Source: Bolinopsis microptera (Eukaryota > Ctenophora > Tentaculata > Lobata > Bolinopsidae). From it: 60,000 nt of DNA. The notes beneath the pieces were generated by a model. The model saw only the letters and a list, made by a program, of their open reading frames with translations. It had not been told where the DNA came from and searched no databases. Position 1 is the first letter of the stretch; each line of letters begins with the position of its first letter. Positions 59,151-60,000 of this stretch are shown here, in pieces. The translations under genes and the position numbers were made by a program. Where the stretch lies: assembly GCF_026151205.1 (NCBI RefSeq), contig NC_087077.1:3660001-3720000 (forward strand), written 5' to 3'.

Positions 59151-59849
59151 ATGTCAAGATCGGAAGTGGGTTTTGACAAACCAAGATGTCGTCGATGGAC
59201 AGAAAAGTTCTTTAAAGCCTGTTGCATGGCGATCGCAGTCATTTTAGGTTTCATGACTGCAAACCTGATTGAAAACCACAAATCACAAATTGGGAGAATA
59301 AAAGTTGTACCTTTACCAGAATCTGTTGAAATCAGAGGTAGATTAAAGAATGCAAGCATGAAACCACAAAGACCTGTGATAGGAATTCTTTCTCAAATTA
59401 TTTTGCATGATTATGCAACAGAAACCCCAAAATCTCTGCATGGGTTGGGTGCAAGGTATGGAAACTCCTACATCCCCGCATCTTACGCCAGATTTATACA
59501 GGCAGCAGGTATTTTCAATAACAACCTTTTTGGGGCGTGGGGAAATATTCATATTCTGTGTCTCATTTATAAACTACTGTTCAAGATTGGGCCGAGTGTG
59601 TTTCGGACATTTCAAGTGGAATAGTTCTGAAATGCTCCAAATGTCATAATTGATAATATTTGACTAACATAAACTTGTTAAAGCAGTAATCTTGATGCCG
59701 TAACATGAACTGTAGCGCAAATGATTATCCTTATTACTTCCTTAATTTCAGGCGCTACAGTTGTACCAATTCCAAATGACCTCCCAGAAGATGATCTAAG
59801 GAATATTTTTGATTCTATAAATGGAATCGTCTTTCCTGGGGGAGCCAGA
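59151..59849 (+). CDS. GGH: Gamma-glutamyl hydrolase, first two exons (partial)
   Basis: This enzyme removes gamma-linked glutamates from folate polyglutamates in lysosomes or secretions (peptidase family C26). Exon 1 is 59151-59508 (phase 1) and exon 2 is 59752-59849 (phase 0), with GT/AG borders. The N-terminus has a hydrophobic segment (ACCMAIAVILGFMTANLI, about residues 24-42) that can act as signal anchor or signal peptide. Then RPVIGILSQ, the YIPASYARFIQAAGATVVPIP segment and INGIVFPGGA follow, matching the start of the family fold. The catalytic Cys (GTCLGFE region) and His should be encoded beyond the window edge. Exon 2 has an inverted copy at 57.8 kb. Confidence 0.88.
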
Positions 59850-60000
59850 GTAAGTTGGGGCTTGAGAAAATCCCACCACCCCTGCATATCACGAAATAAA
59901 AATGCCGATATCGGTGCCTTAGAGAAAACATGACCAGGTTCAATAAATGTTAGCTTTAAATTATTGATTTAAAAAGCTTTTAAATGGTTTATGAATAAAT

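Overview
The window is nuclear DNA of an animal: genes are split by short GT-AG introns, products are metazoan families (LDLa-type GPCR, ABCA transporter, pentraxin-domain protein, SLC18B1-like transporter, gamma-glutamyl hydrolase), and AT-rich spacers are full of DNA transposons and retroelements. The transposon mix (Ty3, copia-like gag/protease, CR1-like LINE, piggyBac-, pogo-, mariner- and hAT-type elements) fits an aquatic invertebrate such as a cnidarian or another early-branching lineage. The sequence does not fix the taxon.

Layout. 0.7-2.2 kb: a TTAA-flanked inverted-repeat element full of GGTTAACC motifs. 2.8-6.5 kb (+): a three-exon GPCR with many LDLa modules. 6.7-20.1 kb (-): 18 exons encoding the N-terminal ~788 residues of an ABCA (ABC1-type) transporter. 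Its exons run up to the GPCR and the nucleotide-binding half is not found. A secreted pentraxin/LamG gene (10.6-12.1 kb, +) lies inside one large ABCA intron. 20-26.9 kb: intergenic, with a mariner-type MITE, GC-rich palindromic repeats, a copied fragment of the transporter gene's last exon, and a dead reverse-transcriptase fragment.

26.9-43.6 kb is a transposon nest. A CR1-like LINE ORF1 (-) is interrupted by a 148-bp hAT-type MITE (8-bp target duplication) and by a 4.8-kb hAT-like long-inverted-repeat element (8-bp duplication). The latter is itself split by a 2.7-kb piggyBac-like element (TTAA). An 8.55-kb LTR element with two near-identical 1,176-bp LTRs and a degraded interior abuts the LINE ORF1 start. 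A pogo-type element (41.9-43.6 kb) carries a second, inverted copy of itself.

43.66-57.3 kb (+): an SLC18B1-like MFS transporter in 11 exons. One intron holds a 5'-to-3' reversed CR1-like LINE and another holds a near-intact Ty3/gypsy element with 86-bp LTRs. The host gene shows an in-frame TAA in exon 9, a reading-phase mismatch across exon 3/4, and a partial exon duplication, so it may be decaying. 59.15 kb to the end (+): first two exons of a gamma-glutamyl hydrolase. A 254-bp inverted copy of its exon 2 sits 1.75 kb upstream.

No operon-like or multi-gene system is apparent. The most notable points are the repeated C-terminal module of the pentraxin gene, the nested gene arrangement, the short-LTR Ty3 element whose LTR mimics an exon, the self-inserted pogo element and the two-superfamily interior of the large LTR element. 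Exon boundaries were placed by eye from splice consensus, phase and family similarity.
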